Source of the DNA: Gyromitra esculenta
Lineage: Eukaryota > Ascomycota > Pezizomycetes > Pezizales > Discinaceae
Assembly (NCBI GenBank): GCA_038503075.1
Contig: JBCAML010000008.1
Coordinates: forward strand, 992,001-1,056,000
Direction of reading: 5' to 3'
Length of the DNA: 64,000 nt
Both the position numbers and the translations under genes were made by a program. This document shows positions 11,263 to 24,041 of this stretch, in pieces. The notes below the pieces were generated by a model. That model was not told where the DNA came from. It saw nothing but the letters and a program-made list of their open reading frames with translations, and did no database searches. Each line of letters opens with the position of its first letter. Positions within the stretch are counted from its first letter, which is position 1.

Positions 11263-12048
11263 CTATGACTCCGAAGACATATCGTTTGTCTTAACTACCA
11301 AAGTTCCATTACTTCTTCCCATTGATATTTCGCCTGGTGTATCCAAGGGCTCAATGGCACCAGTATAAACCACCAACTTTCGCCTCCACCTCCGACCGGT
11401 TACTGGGTCTACACCCTCCTCCCACGTTGTTTTCATCCCGGGAAGAACTGGATTGAATGGTGACCTCCGTCGTCCAGACCTTTCCCTTGGCGGCTCCGAT
11501 TGAAACATAGGACTCGCAGGACAGCTCCATGGTGAGCGCTGAGGGGTTACGTCGTCCATCGTGGGAGGAGGGAGTTCGCCCAAACTGTGAATTCTAAGAT
11601 GGCGGACAGGTCTTGAGTGACGTAGGGGTAGGTCACTTGGGGCAGGAATCGAATTTGCCGGATCGTGATCGGAGTGATAATCGGGGTTTTCTCCAACTAT
11701 CAAGGACATTCTTCCCCCACTCTCTTCCTTCTTTTCCTCTGTCGGAACCATAACAGCAACAGCGATTCTTTGCTCTCCCACTCGCCGCCTGTTCTGCCAC
11801 CGCAAGATGCTTCGGACCACGACTGGCCCAAAAACGATAACTGCGAATATTCCTGCTGAGCCCATACCAGCATTGGCAAAGAAATTTTGCACACTCTGAG
11901 GACTGATTTTATCGCATGGAATATCACGCAAGATATCAAACCTGGGAAGTAGCAACATTTCGTGGTATGGGAGAGCTGCGGCAGTGACGGCCACTATTGG
12001 CAAAGATGCAGAGAGGAGGTATATGTAGATTGAATTGCCGTTGGACAT
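11263..12048 (-). CDS. Hypothetical protein with two transmembrane segments
   Basis: Single-exon frame of 261 aa from the ATG at 12048. Two hydrophobic segments are visible: residues about 7-27 (YIYLLSASLPIVAVTAAAL) and about 61-81 (GMGSAGIFAVIVFGPVVVRS). The rest is hydrophilic with an arginine-rich stretch right after the second segment (RWQNRRR), consistent with a cytosolic tail of about 175 residues. That tail is Pro/Ser/Arg-rich and ends DMSSES. The loop between the membrane spans contains a single Cys. No family recognised. The open frame and a plausible membrane topology are the only support. Confidence 0.55.
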   Translation of the reverse strand: MSNGNSIYIYLLSASLPIVAVTAAALPYHEMLLLPRFDILRDIPCDKISPQSVQNFFANAGMGSAGIFAVIVFGPVVVRSILRWQNRRRVGEQRIAVAVMVPTEEKKEESGGRMSLIVGENPDYHSDHDPANSIPAPSDLPLRHSRPVRHLRIHSLGELPPPTMDDVTPQRSPWSCPASPMFQSEPPRERSGRRRSPFNPVLPGMKTTWEEGVDPVTGRRWRRKLVVYTGAIEPLDTPGEISMGRSNGTLVVKTNDMSSES

Positions 12049-15000
12049 TCCGTAGTAAAAGAATTCTGACTAGATAGGTGAAGAACCGAGAAGGGCTTGC
12101 TGTAAACATGTCAGTCGTAAACTCAAAGAATATATACCTAAAGTGGCAATAAATAGTGGCGATGTGTTCGGTGAACATGAGCGAGGTTTGGATTAAACAT
12201 GCCTTTTAGAGAGTATGTAAGCGTTTTCATATAACAATGTCTTTCGGTGTGGCCGTCAAACTGTCAAGATATGCACAATATTGCGAGACAGCGATCGAAA
12301 GGCGTCGCTTGAGTTTTCTTGCTAGTTAGAAACTCTGCTAGCAAATAGCCCAAAAAAAAATGTCAAGAGTGCAGGAAAGAGGCCGCTTGAAAAATGCAGG
12401 TTGCAGGTTTTGGACGGTTGTATGCGAGTCCACGAGAAGAGGACAGACCCGATATGATATTGTACTCGCCTGCACGGAACTAAAGTGCAAGATCCAAGCC
12501 CATACCTGTGGAGCTCTAAAACACGTCCCTTTCAGCTGGTTTCATGCAACGGAAATCCAATTATGAGCCTCAATGATATACCCCGCCAACGGCCCCCACA
12601 TCAATTTTAATTTGTTTGCTACTCCCAGCCCGCATGGGGCGTCCACAGCCACAGTCCAGAATAAGTGGGTCGCAAAGGCATCAGACGTCGCTGACCCGTG
12701 ATTGGGATCTGAGGACAAACTTCATAATATCGACTTGCGTCAGTCTTTCGCCGCTTCGCCGCCGTGAGATGGAGGTGGTGAAGGCGCAGCTGAGGGCGGA
12801 CCTTCGGAGCCGTTGTCGCGATGTTCTTATTGTCCTATTCCCGACAGCTCCACCCGAATTTGGCCATCTTTGTTTCAGGGGTGTCCTCTTCCGGATTAGT
12901 ACAGGGAGACGATGGCTCTGCCAAATTTATGTTCAAGACTTTCCTAACACGGTGGCAACGTAAACAACTCGAGTAGCAACACACGCAAACTTGCCTTTAT
13001 AAATTTATAGCGAGCATCACCATCGATTACAACGCGTGGCTTTCCTAAAAAGACGAGTCGCAGTCCAGATCGACATCAATGGGAAGACTTCTCTTTTTAG
13101 CATGGAAGCCCCCGTTTAACCAGATCCCTGGAACCATTCCTTGATTCTCAGCTGGCTGTTTACCCGTCTCAAATCGAGGTTTCTCTTTAGCACGAAAAAG
13201 GGACCAGGAATATCTGCGTGGGCCCTTACCTGTTGCGCAGATCTTAGCGAGTGTGCTTCAAGACTCGGCCAGGAGCGAGCTGAAAAGGCAAGGACGTGGT
13301 TGGTGATTTTGTTGAATACAACTTGGAAGCCCGTGCATGAGCGAAGCACTTACTTTCTTTGCTCTGTCTTCTATCAGAAATCTCATCAATCTCTGCCAAC
13401 AGTTGCCTAGTTTGTGCACGTGTGATTTGTTGTGACTTTCGTAGTAAAAAATACAGTATAGAATGAAGTTGTGGCCTTGTATCTGGGACAGCTGGCATTT
13501 CCGCGACACACGATGTCCAGATAACTTTCGACACAACAGTAATTAGGTGTCTCTTGTCTTCAAAGCTAGCGCCCTAGGTATTTGGAGCTTTGAGACTTTG
13601 CACGATTAATGTATGTATTTATGTTATCTGCTATCTCAGAAGGGAAGAATCAGGAAATAGCTATATCGGGAAATGCATAGAAGCGAAGCCTTCCGGTGAG
13701 CTTGCATTACCCCTCATTTCGTGCTGGTGGCACAGCAGAAGAGACCAGAGCCGCAAAATGGTCCATCCTCCCTGTAGTAACGTGACACGGGCAGGCAAAC
13801 CTCTTGCGCCTGACGCCATACGAACCAACGGGCGGTGGTAACAAAACCAGGGAATTGGTGAACTCTGAGGTCTAATACAGCTGAACAGAGTTAATATTGT
13901 TGTTTTTGATGTTGGCATAATCAGGAACTACCGTGCCAGAGGTTTTGCTCCTGCCAGCAACCAGTATCTTAAATTAGGTGTACATGTTGGGGTCGCGGCC
14001 GCAGTCCAGTGCTCCTCGGTGACTTTCGTTACCTGTGCGGTCGGGAGAGCTTGTCAGATCCTCCGACCCCCGACCTGTAACATCCCAATCGCCAAAGTCG
14101 GAAGTTAGCTGAAGACATTGTAGTTTGCCAAAAAACATCCCTGTAGTCTACTGGAGAGAACAGTCGTGCCTTGCTATGTTGGATCCCTTTGCTACCTCTC
14201 TCGTACGGATTCTCCTATAATAAGCTTCTTTGCTCGCCAAAATTAATCTGTTATCTTGGATAACTTGCTATCTCGTACGCAATCTTACTGAGATTTGACA
14301 TCCGATATATCGAGGTGAAGGTAAGATCCGTCCATCCATCCATGTCCGTCGTCAACTGACCTTTGGAGAAGTGTTTCCCGCAGCCCCAACACTCGACCCA
14401 ATTGGAGTTCTATGCAACAAATAAAAGCATTCGATCACATAGAGTAGTAACGGCTGCGATGGAATCCACGAGCGATTTCCTTAGCAACTGCAAACGAGAT
14501 GGGCAAGCCTTAATTTATTGCAGGAACCGGCCTTCATTCGTAGACATCTATCCTATTAATCTCTTTAGCAAGTCAGCAATAAGCTTGATCTGATTTCCGT
14601 GTCAATCATCCGCTTCCCAAGGTTTAGAGTTTCGCAAAGTGACCACACATCACGTAGTAGGCCCAGCCAGGCTCCCGACATCCGTTAAAGTGGTGAGAAG
14701 CCACCCCTGCCTTTCGTATTCATTTCCTGTGAAATTTCTTCCCTTCTACGGGACTTGTGGGTATTCTTCCTAAACAATGTACTAGGACATATACTCGGTA
14801 TATGTATTTAGTGGGCTAGATTCCTCGATTTTTCCAAGAACTCGGACCAACTCATCCGACCATGCCGATATCTAGCCAGTTTTATTCGTCTCAAATGTCA
14901 TTCGAGGATCGATACAGGGAAAAAGAAAAACCACTCGATTGGCGACCGAATTTGGGCTTGGCAGGAAAACGTCGGTGTGACGTCAGCATACCCGCCTTTA

Positions 15001-15101
15001 AACCTCAGTATATATTTGCCCGTGATAGACATTCGTTTGCTCTGGCGACTAAATATTGAAAAAATAACGAGTAACCGACACATCCCTCGTTCAATTCCAA
15101 A
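12049..15101. other. 3-kb gene-poor interval
   Basis: Many overlapping short frames on both strands, none with a coherent start, domain or exon chain. A GC-richer patch lies around 12600-12960 but its frame opens with TTG. No repeat with clear ends was found. Confidence 0.5.
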
Positions 15102-15781
15102 ATGTCTTCCCTTCCTAGCTCCGGCACGGTGCTTCCTCCTGCTGTCCGGTACGCAAAAATTATCGGTACAGTAGGTTCTGGAATAATCGCTGGTAGGCAT
15201 TGACGTCGTATTTTAATTATCTAGACATGTTGACCATATTGACATGCCGTCCAGGGATGTATTTTACACATTCTCGTCATACAATACCTGCTCTCCTTGA
15301 ATCTTCTGCACCGGCAGACAGATTAGTCAAGAATTTCAAGAACATCAAGGCCAAAACCGACCGTCCAGTATTATACACACTCCTTGTGTCTACCTCCTCA
15401 CTTGCGTACGTTTCCTACTATTTATACTATAACCCACCGATCGACCAAGGAGTGTCAACAACCACATTTTCGTCGCGTTCTTTCCTTCCTTCAACGACTA
15501 TCGAATATTCGACGGGTTATGAATGGGCCATGTATGGTGCTTCGACTTTGTTGTTAACAATTGTCGTTCCCTACACTAAACTCATACTGAAGAAGGCTCA
15601 GCAAAGCCTTTTGGCAGCTGCCCAGTCGGTAGAAGAGAGTGAGAAGAGGAAAATGAACGTCCAGGTAGTCGACGATGGGAAGGTGAAGAGCGATTTAGAG
15701 GAGTGGATATCTAAGAGCTCTGTGAGAGCTGGATTGGCGGGTGCTGCTACGCTAATATCGGTAATTGCTTTAGCTAGTTAA
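15102..15781 (+). CDS. DUF1772 (anthrone oxygenase-like) membrane protein
   Basis: Two exons, 15102-15192 and 15255-15781, with intron 15193-15254; 205 aa. The fold is a small four-helix membrane protein: VRYAKIIGTVGSGIIAGMYF (about 15-34), LYTLLVSTSSLAYVSYYLYY (about 70-90), WAMYGASTLLLTIVVPYTKL (about 120-140) and SVRAGLAGAATLISVIAL (about 186-203). The VVPYTKLIL motif at the end of helix 3 and the EEWISKSSVRA segment before helix 4 match the DUF1772 pattern. Some relatives act as anthrone oxygenases in polyketide clusters, but most are uncharacterised. No polyketide synthase or other biosynthetic gene lies nearby, so no pathway role can be claimed. Confidence 0.75.
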
Positions 15782-16910
15782 GTACATATTACCAAATCTT
15801 GTTAGTATGTTCTGGGACTGGCTTCTTGTACACAAATGATATAAACTCATTGATGGTTACGACTAATTTGAATTGATTCTTAAAAACGATCAACTATTTA
15901 CGTTGCGGAGTCTGTGTTAGTAAATCTAAGAGCAGAAACTGTAGACTAAGCGCATGTAGTGATAGGAACGTAGGCATACCGATTCACTTGACCTTCGGAT
16001 TTTTACCATTTACCTGGTATCTCCGGGATCCAATCGTGACATTCCAGCGACTTAGTCGCGTAAAGATGGCCCTGAATTGGTGGAAAGTGATCTTCGAAGT
16101 TAAAGGGGAGCATAAATTGCGTGCATGTACTTTCGCTTTCCCTTGAAGTAAGGTTCTCTTTGATTACTAAAAGTACCGTTGTAAGCGCTAGCACTGATGA
16201 GCAAATACCTATAGGGCACTACATGTGCAGCCCTGAATCATGTAACCATCAAGATTCGAAAGGAAGATTCGAGAGAAAGGTCGAGAAAACGTGTAATTAC
16301 ACTAGAACTTTCTTAAATTGGGAGGTCATAGATGGTCTGATTTGTGTAGATTAGGTTTCTATATTTTGCTTAACCCTTTTTTGACTCGCCATTAATGAAA
16401 AATCTGCTTCTTAATCCAATGGTGTCTATGGCTTAGACAAACCACCTGTCTAGAGTGGATGGATGTTAATTCTCTAGACCTCATACCCGTATACTGTTTG
16501 GATAAGGTAGTTGACTTCTGAAGGTCGATATTGGTGGTCTTTTGTGGAGATATGTGTGCACGACATTTGAGTGTTGGCTAGAACATAATCGAAACATCAG
16601 CCATCACTCGGGCTGGCAGCTGAAAACCTTTGAATCCTCGGTGTTATGATGCCGGATGTAATTTTTCTGAGAAAAGGGACTTGCATGTAACTTATTCTAT
16701 TATTTCTAGATTTTTCTCGGCGTTGGGACTTGCGCAGCGTTGAATGATGCTGTGGTGGGGTCTTACCTACCTTTCTATGTTTGCGGATACCACCCTACCC
16801 CACCTTTACCTAGATCAACACTCTACTTCAAATACCATCCACAACTAGGAAAAATACTGTATCTATTCCAGCTCGAAAACCTTCTGATTGTGTCCCCGCT
16901 GTTTTTAAAG
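15782..16910. other. Intergenic between two plus-strand genes
   Basis: No gene seen. The last few hundred bases are the presumed promoter and 5' UTR of the CCCH protein gene. Confidence 0.55.
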
Positions 16911-19900
16911 ATGGACGGCAGGACCCAGAAGGGCAGTCCACCTCTAGATGATGAGAGTAACCGCAGCTGTAATCCTCCTTCTGTAGATGAACTAAAAGCG
17001 AATGACGGGAAGCCTAACCAACAAATTTCATATGCAGCTGTAAAGGTAGATTTTCTGCAGAGCAGATTCGCCACTCTCTCGCGCGTCGTTGCTGCCGGTG
17101 AGTTTTAACCACCCTCTTCTTTGTGTGCATCAGATTCGATTGCTTTAGCATCCTTATTGCTAATAGTTACAGGCTCTATACTTGGCGAGATTCCTCCACA
17201 GGGCGTTCCTGCCACGCCTAGCGGAAGTCAGGAGTGTTCTAAAATACGTTTAGATCATCACGTTCCTCCCTATGACGATTTGGATGTGATCCGTAAACGA
17301 CAAAAAGGTCCACAAGATATCCCTGGATTTGCTCTTAGACGTGGGTTTCTTCCTACTATTTACGATGGAAAAACCATTTCATTTGCTTCTTATAGTCGCT
17401 TCGGAGCTGGGCATAAACTGATTATTTGCTTAGAATCTTCTGCGCCTCGTGCACTCAACCCACTAGCATCTCCATTTGGTGGCAGATTGGTTGGTGTCTC
17501 AAACGACCCTGCGCTAGTTGTATCAGATACAGAGACGAATTTCTCAAGTAAAAATCCCCTTCGTCTCTTGCTGGAGATTTTACTAAAGTGGTTCTTACGC
17601 CACTAGAGCTTGCCCAAAAACCCTCTCGTGGTTTTAGAGGAAGAAAAACGCGAGCAATAAAGAAACATCTAGCAGCTAGACAGTTTCTTGGGCATTCCGA
17701 TGTTAGTGATGGGACTCAAGAATCTGAAGAAGACAGAGAAGTTGCAACGGAGACTCTCGCTAGGAAAAGCCTTCAAGAAGATGCCGTTGATGCCGAAATG
17801 AACGAGAGTATTCAAAATATAAAGATTGTGGATATTGATGAAGAGATGAGCTTTTGCTTTGAACCCGAGACTCAAAAGTCCGTAGAATATCAGTCTCACG
17901 CCAATTCGACTGCAATCGAATCCTTCGCTGGGCAGTTCGATGTTTCGAATATCTCCATAGGTAGATCCAGCCCCCATCTCTTCGTTTTCTGGAATGTGTC
18001 TGACCTCGTTAAGTTAAAACTGCTGCCCCCAAAGCTGAAGCCGTAAACCTTGTGCTTAACAATGGTGGGGCTGACTCTAAGGAACTTCCCGGAGCCGTCC
18101 TCATTCGGTATCCTAGGATGGCGAAGTATCTGAATACTTTGACTGCTGAGGATGGCAATATGAGACGAGTTGTTTCTGCTCCTACGACGGTCCGCGATAA
18201 GATCGCTGTTCGATCAAGTATTCTACAGCAGAAACCTAAGGAAGAAAAGATCGGAGATATGAAAGGGAAATGGCTAGTTGCTTTTGCGCCCGAAAAAGAA
18301 AATACCAAGCATATTGGCGAAAGGGAAGTACTTAGTTCAGTGCCTCTAATCCCAGCCCCTATTGATGGATGCAAAGCTACGCATGCTCAAGGGGATACTG
18401 CGAAGTCTGGAGAGGATCCTGTTATCAATCTTGGTAATTTGGCAGAAGCTATATCTTCTGGGAATAAGTTGGAGAAATTCCACCTTGCTGCACAGGATAC
18501 AAAGTTTGGACCATCTATTTCTTCACGCCCAGCCCTTCCTCCGCGGTATGCAATTCCTGTTAGAGCCCAGATCAATGAATGTGTGGATTCAAAAGTCACA
18601 GCTAAACCAGGTTATGGTGTGTCGAGAATGGACAAAACTCGACGGCCCGCTGAGGAGGACCCTGTGATGGAGCAGTTAGCATTGATTGATGAGAGATTCT
18701 CAAGAGAATCTGAGGGTAAAACGAATGAATGACTACAGTGTTAACAGACAAAGCTGATAAATCAATTAGGTACTTTTCTTCCATCAGACCTCGTCTCCAA
18801 GCAAATGCCGGATTTTTGCCTCTCTCGAAGCAGCTCTGGATCGAACAATGGTAACATCGTGGTCTCCATCTCGTCTGATCTCCTTAAATCCCAGAAATCA
18901 GATGTTACTTCTGGAGATGGGAGTGTCTACGAAAGCGGTGATCTTATGTCAGCTTCAAAGGAGGTTGATGAAATAACTTGCAAAGATTCGGACAGGTTTA
19001 GGCGCTCGATGAGTCCTAGTCCAAGCCCTTATACTGCTCGCCCAGTTGGCGCACCTACAGACAATTTTGCGAAAATCTTCACCGGAGAGAGTTCCGTGGA
19101 TAATTCACACGTAGAAAAATCTGAAAATCAGGGCAATCAATGGAATAACATTGCTGGAAACTGGCTTGAGAAATTTTCCAACTCAGCAAAACCTGCACCA
19201 CTTCCAAGAAACCAACCTTCGGTGCTCGCTCGCATGCACCAAACCTCGTCTCCAACCAATATGGTTAATCTGGAAGTCAACGACGATAGCTATGATAAAG
19301 ATAGCGACTCCGATGGCATTGCCCCTGGTGAATGGATCCAACCTGTAGGGTTGCCTAAGAGAAGGCCTGTTAAACCAAAAATTGGTATCACTGCCGCTCT
19401 TGCTCCGCTCTTGCTTCGATCTGAGCCACATTTAGATATGGGGTTAGCCCCAAGGAGTATTACTGGAAGTGGTGCTGGAGATTCTCAAAGCAATAAGCGG
19501 ACAAATGTTACCGTCAACCAGTCCAACTACCCAAACTCAAAAATCTTCTTCTCTGAATCCAGTTTATCGGTTAATGAAAAATTTCGGGATACCATCACAA
19601 CACGGAACGAGCTCGCAGAAGCAAATTCTGAGAGAGAAAAAGCAAAAGAAGAAGCAGAGGACAAAGAGAAAGTTATCAGGGAATGGCGTGAGAGGGGATT
19701 TACGGAAGTGGGGAGGGTGAACAAGGAAACCTTATGGCAGCAGGAGAAACAACCGATGCAGAAACCATCTAATCCTGAAATTTTCAGTAATGAGAGCCGT
19801 GAGAACGAGGCAGGTAATTCTGCAAACCTAAATGGAAAGTGGAAAGTTCCACGTGAGGGCGGTCTTTTTGCGTCACCACCGGTAAGCTCTCTAAATATCT

Positions 19901-20846
19901 GGGATTTTTATTATTAACTAATAATTGTACAATAGAGAATCAACAAAGCCAGCCCCGATACTGGAGGCCGTGGGACATTTGTCCCTTATTCTGGCCCAAT
20001 TAAAACCCAGAATCGCACGATACTTAGCCGCGGCTCTAGTCCAGTTCCAATTCAATCTCCTGCTCTTCAGCAGCAGTTGGTTGATCCGAATGTTCAGGAA
20101 CTTGCTGATATCCTAAGGAAAATTCAAACCACGCAGGAAGTAAATTTAAGGGTTAGGGCTAGTCAAATAAAAGTTGGAGATTCTTTACTAAAATTTGATA
20201 GGGTTTTCTCGCGCCTCAGGTTCCAAAGGCTGTTCAAGTCCCAAAGGCCCCCCAGGCTCAATTGGTTCCTCGCACTCCAATGACTCCTCAAGTGTTAGTG
20301 GTATCAACGGCAAATCCAATGGTCTTTCAAACCCCGGCCATCCGTCAAGCCCCAGCCGTATCACCAGCCCCAAAGGCCGTACCTAGAAGGGTCTCTAGTT
20401 TCGAACAACCAGTCGTCTCTGCCTATGTGCGTAAACTGTGTCCATTTTTTTTCGCTGGCCGGTGCACTCCCGGTCAGAACTGTTCAGATCTTCATCCTAA
20501 CTACGACGAGCAGAGTGGCACCTTTGCCGACAGTCGCTTCATGACCCAGGGGGCGTTTGAAAAGGAAGCTTTTGCGAGAGCAGAGAAGGAGAAGGAGAGA
20601 GGAAAGGCACTGGAAGCGCTCATCAAACAGTCGAGAGATGAAGCTGATAAGAAATGCCATGCTTCCGTCACTTCTACAACTAGGCAGAGGACCAGGAACA
20701 TACAAGTTGCTTCGGGAATCATCGTTGCACATAACGCAAAGGGCGAGCAGGACTGGGTTATTAATCCACCATCAGTGTCGCAGAAACCTGTGGATGAGGG
20801 TAATGGTCCGAGTAAAGCAAGTGGCTCAAAGGTTGTAAAATACTAA
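16911..20846 (+). CDS. Large CCCH-type zinc-finger protein
   Basis: Seven exons by eye: 16911-17097, 17173-17547, 17607-17960, 18014-18715, 18788-19881, 19936-20139, 20220-20846; all junction phases agree and give 1180 aa. Introns are 53-80 bp; the first carries a GCTAATAG branch site. Most of the protein is low-complexity and probably disordered, with a charged coiled-coil-like stretch (ELAEANSEREKAKEEAEDKE) near the end of exon 5. One CCCH finger sits near the C-terminus (Cys1046-x7-Cys-x5-Cys-x3-His1064; LCPFFFAGRC then CSDLH), followed by an Ala/Glu/Lys-rich helix. CCCH fingers usually bind RNA or support protein contacts in RNA metabolism. The start and introns 1-2 are the least certain, since shorter introns ending at 17130 or 17588 keep the same frame. 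Confidence 0.75.
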
Positions 20847-21348
20847 CACTAGGTAATCAGAGAACGTGGGGATGGATAAGTGGGTTTTAAATAAAACGTG
20901 TTAAGAAGTAAGCGTAACGAAGTTTTCTTTAAAGTTAGATTACCAATTTACAAGTGTAATTTCTTTGACCCTCTACTTTAAATCTCAAGGAGAAAGTAAA
21001 GAAAACATTAACTATGGCTTGGAAACGTGAATGGCTGTTAATAATAGCTCAATCGGAGAAGAAGCCACTAGCTGGAACAGTAAAAGGGAGAGGGATGGAG
21101 TGAAAAATGGAGGGTTTAAAATCTATAGACATTTCCTGAGCCATGCCCCCAGCGCTCTTACCACATGATTCCGGCTATCATCAACCTGAAGCCCGAGATA
21201 GCTATGATCCAGATAGCAATCAATAGCCTAAACTTTGGGGAAGGTTCGTCGGGATTAACAAAAACGGTGACGATCAGAGCTGGCTGTTTTTATGAAACTG
21301 CGATATTCTCGACAGCGCCTCATTCGTTGCGTACGAGATCCAAGTGAT
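20847..21348. other. Convergent intergenic region
   Basis: About 500 bp between the 3' ends of two convergent genes. No additional feature seen. Confidence 0.6.
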
Positions 21349-22095
21349 TCACGGCATCACATCCTTTAGGTCCCCATAGTACTCCCCCAACGGTCTCCAG
21401 CCGGCACCATGGGTGGTCCTCTGCTCAACTAGCCACGGGATCTTTGCTTTCAGTTCTGCCAATTGCACCGCAGTGGTAGGCTGTGGATGTGGATGTGGAT
21501 CTTCCAGCGGCAGGGAGACACCACCATCAGAGCCTTCGGGGGATCTGCGAGGATCCATTTCGTTGGTCGTTTCACCAATGACAGCTGGAACGCTCTCATT
21601 AGGGGCGTCTATAGCAGTGACGGTGTATAATTCCTCGAGGGCCAAGTTTCCGATATCAAGATCCAAGCTAGGGTTAGCACTAGCGGCAGCCCAGGTATCG
21701 TCCCAAGACGAGAGATATCTGGACATGCGCGCTTTTCGAGCGTCCATAATTGTATCCGCATTCTCATCAGAGAAACTGGCACGCACAGGAACCACTTGAG
21801 TCGGCGGAGAGACATTTCGAGAGTGCGATTGAGGCTGCTGCGATGCGCGTTGATGTTGGGTTAATGAATTTCCGGTGGTAAGGCGCGGACGGGGAGGTGT
21901 TAGGCGTCCTGGTTCCCAGAGTATTCCTGTTTTTTGAGGCCGCTCAAAGGTCCGTGATATGGAGGGAGCACTGGGGGTTCCAGGACGGGCGAAGAGCTGG
22001 GAGGGGAGGGGGTTGTCGACTGTGGTGTGGCTGTGTTTGCTTCGAGGGGCACGGTAACGGCCGTTTGTTTGTTGGGGTGGGGTGGTGAGGTACAT
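21349..22095 (-). CDS. Hypothetical protein, fungal-specific type
   Basis: Single-exon frame of 248 aa from the ATG at 22095. The N-terminal half is Pro/Thr/Arg/Gln-rich and probably disordered. From about residue 104 the sequence becomes ordered-looking: SFSDENADTIMDARKARMSR, then SSWDDTWAAA and a leucine-containing acidic stretch. The C-terminus (LAELKAKIPWLVEQRTTHGA, then GWRPLGEYYGDLKDV) looks like a short conserved helical motif. No known domain is recognised. It is convergent with the CCCH gene. Confidence 0.55.
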   Translation of the reverse strand: MYLTTPPQQTNGRYRAPRSKHSHTTVDNPLPSQLFARPGTPSAPSISRTFERPQKTGILWEPGRLTPPRPRLTTGNSLTQHQRASQQPQSHSRNVSPPTQVVPVRASFSDENADTIMDARKARMSRYLSSWDDTWAAASANPSLDLDIGNLALEELYTVTAIDAPNESVPAVIGETTNEMDPRRSPEGSDGGVSLPLEDPHPHPQPTTAVQLAELKAKIPWLVEQRTTHGAGWRPLGEYYGDLKDVMP

Positions 22096-24041
22096 GATTT
22101 TTGTTTTTGTTATTATCTGCGGGGTGGGAGATGGTTAGTGGTGAGGTGAGGGTTTGGACGTTGTGAGTGTCCAAGGGAGTCAAGTTACGTGTAGAGATGG
22201 TAGAGATGGGGAGCCATTGAATAAGTCTACAGCAAGCAAGTGGAAATGCGAGGGTCGTTCAGTTTTGAAGGAGACGTGTGGCTGCGGGGGTCGAGTGAGA
22301 GACCATGATCTTCTCAGCCTGTGCCATCAGATGTACGGAAATCGATTCCTAGCCCTCGCCATTTACTGCCTCATAATTAAAGGTGGATAATTAGGTCGAA
22401 CATATCGTAAACCCTACACGTAATCATCTCTACGCCCGCTCTCTTCCTCGGCACACAACCTTCCATGGTCTAGTTTGTAGACCTAGACATGCTTTCCCTT
22501 ATCCTGCAAAATTCTTGTCATCTCTCAGTCAATAATCGGCCTTTTTTTTGGCTCTCGAAGCATCCCAATGTCCCTTCATCTTCGTATTGTCGAGCGAGTG
22601 ATAGTACGTGATCTCTACAAGTTTCATCTCCTTGGTCTCTGGTGGATAAATAGAGCAGAGAAATCGACGCATGTGTCGTGGGGCTAGAGATTATTTTCAG
22701 GAAAGAGCACAGTGGAATAAATCCCTTAGGAGCAGCAGCTTCTCGAAATTCCTCTCATGAGAGGAGAAGAAAAAAAAGACTAAGAAAATGATCCGCTAAG
22801 ACTTCGTCTCGATTATTTCGCTAATAAAGTTTCCAATGGACATAGAATTGACATTTCGATCCATAAAATCATTCATCACCTGTTGTGTGGGCGCGGTCCT
22901 GCTGGGCTCTCAGCCGGGCTCCTCAATTAAGATTCAATGGCCTGGCATTGTGGATAATAGGCTTGGACAGAATAGCTCCATTCTCTCCACTGAACACATC
23001 AAAACATAAATCCAATTGTCTTTGATAGTGGGACGAAACTAATTGTATACCTTCAATATAGATAAACCGTTACTGTCGGCGAATTCGATAGCGAACGCCC
23101 ATAGGAAGAGAGTTTAAAGTCCCCCCCTCCAAACCAAATTCAGCCTGGCCTTGAGATCCACTAGAGTTCATAGAAGTTGCGTTTTCCAATTATATCAACA
23201 AACATGCATATCGAAGATGCTATTCAGAACCACTCTCACGCCTTTCAAATTCTACAGAGTTGATTCGTCTGCACGCCATTTCTCTGAGATCGCCGTTAAC
23301 TAGAAACTGTGCTAAACTATAAGAATAAATCCATCTCCAGTTTTCTCGATGATTTCTGAGGAAGATTTGACACGACTGCTAACTAAATAGTGGAGATTCC
23401 AAGCATTACCTTACAAATACCTCTCTTTTCGCAACTAAAAAATCACATCGCAGTACTTTACGATAGGCATGTGTAACGACCGCCCGCGCCTTCCAATGCC
23501 GCATTTGATGCAGGAGAAGGGTGACTCCTCTTGGCCCGATTTTTTTACCCGTACAATTGCGTCGCCGATAATGAGCCAAGGCTATCCTACAGTGAATCCG
23601 CTTGTAGTTGCTCGGTTGCAACTAGCTATGATATTGAGGTTGAATCTCATTATGCTTGTATCGATGGCGGGCTAGACTCAAGCTGGACTTCGGAAACCGG
23701 GTATAAAAATGATCAAGATAGGGAGCTAGACTCCAGCTCAAAGGCCTCAATAAAAAACTGGAAGGGAAAAGTACACTCCTTATCGCTATTGAGTTCGATT
23801 CGCTGATGGTTTGCAGCGGCTTGTGCGCTCGGAGATACCGAAGACTCTGTCTGGGCGGGGCGAAAATTTACGGGGTAGAGCAAAGTCACGAGATGCGAGA
23901 ATATAAGGGGATTTTGGAGGACTGTTCTTTCTCTTTTTGTACAAAGTCCGGATGAGATTTGCGATATTACTACTACTACATCATAACGTTCGTTTTTTTA
24001 TTTTATCACTTCAGTGGGCTATAATCCCTGGCCGTGATCGC
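22096..24041. other. 1.9-kb intergenic region
   Basis: No gene seen. Short frames near 23406-23806 lack starts or domains. Confidence 0.55.

Noticed and set aside
15102..20846. A biosynthetic cluster around the DUF1772 gene
   Set aside because: The neighbours are a CCCH protein and unknowns; no synthase, oxidase or transporter is present.
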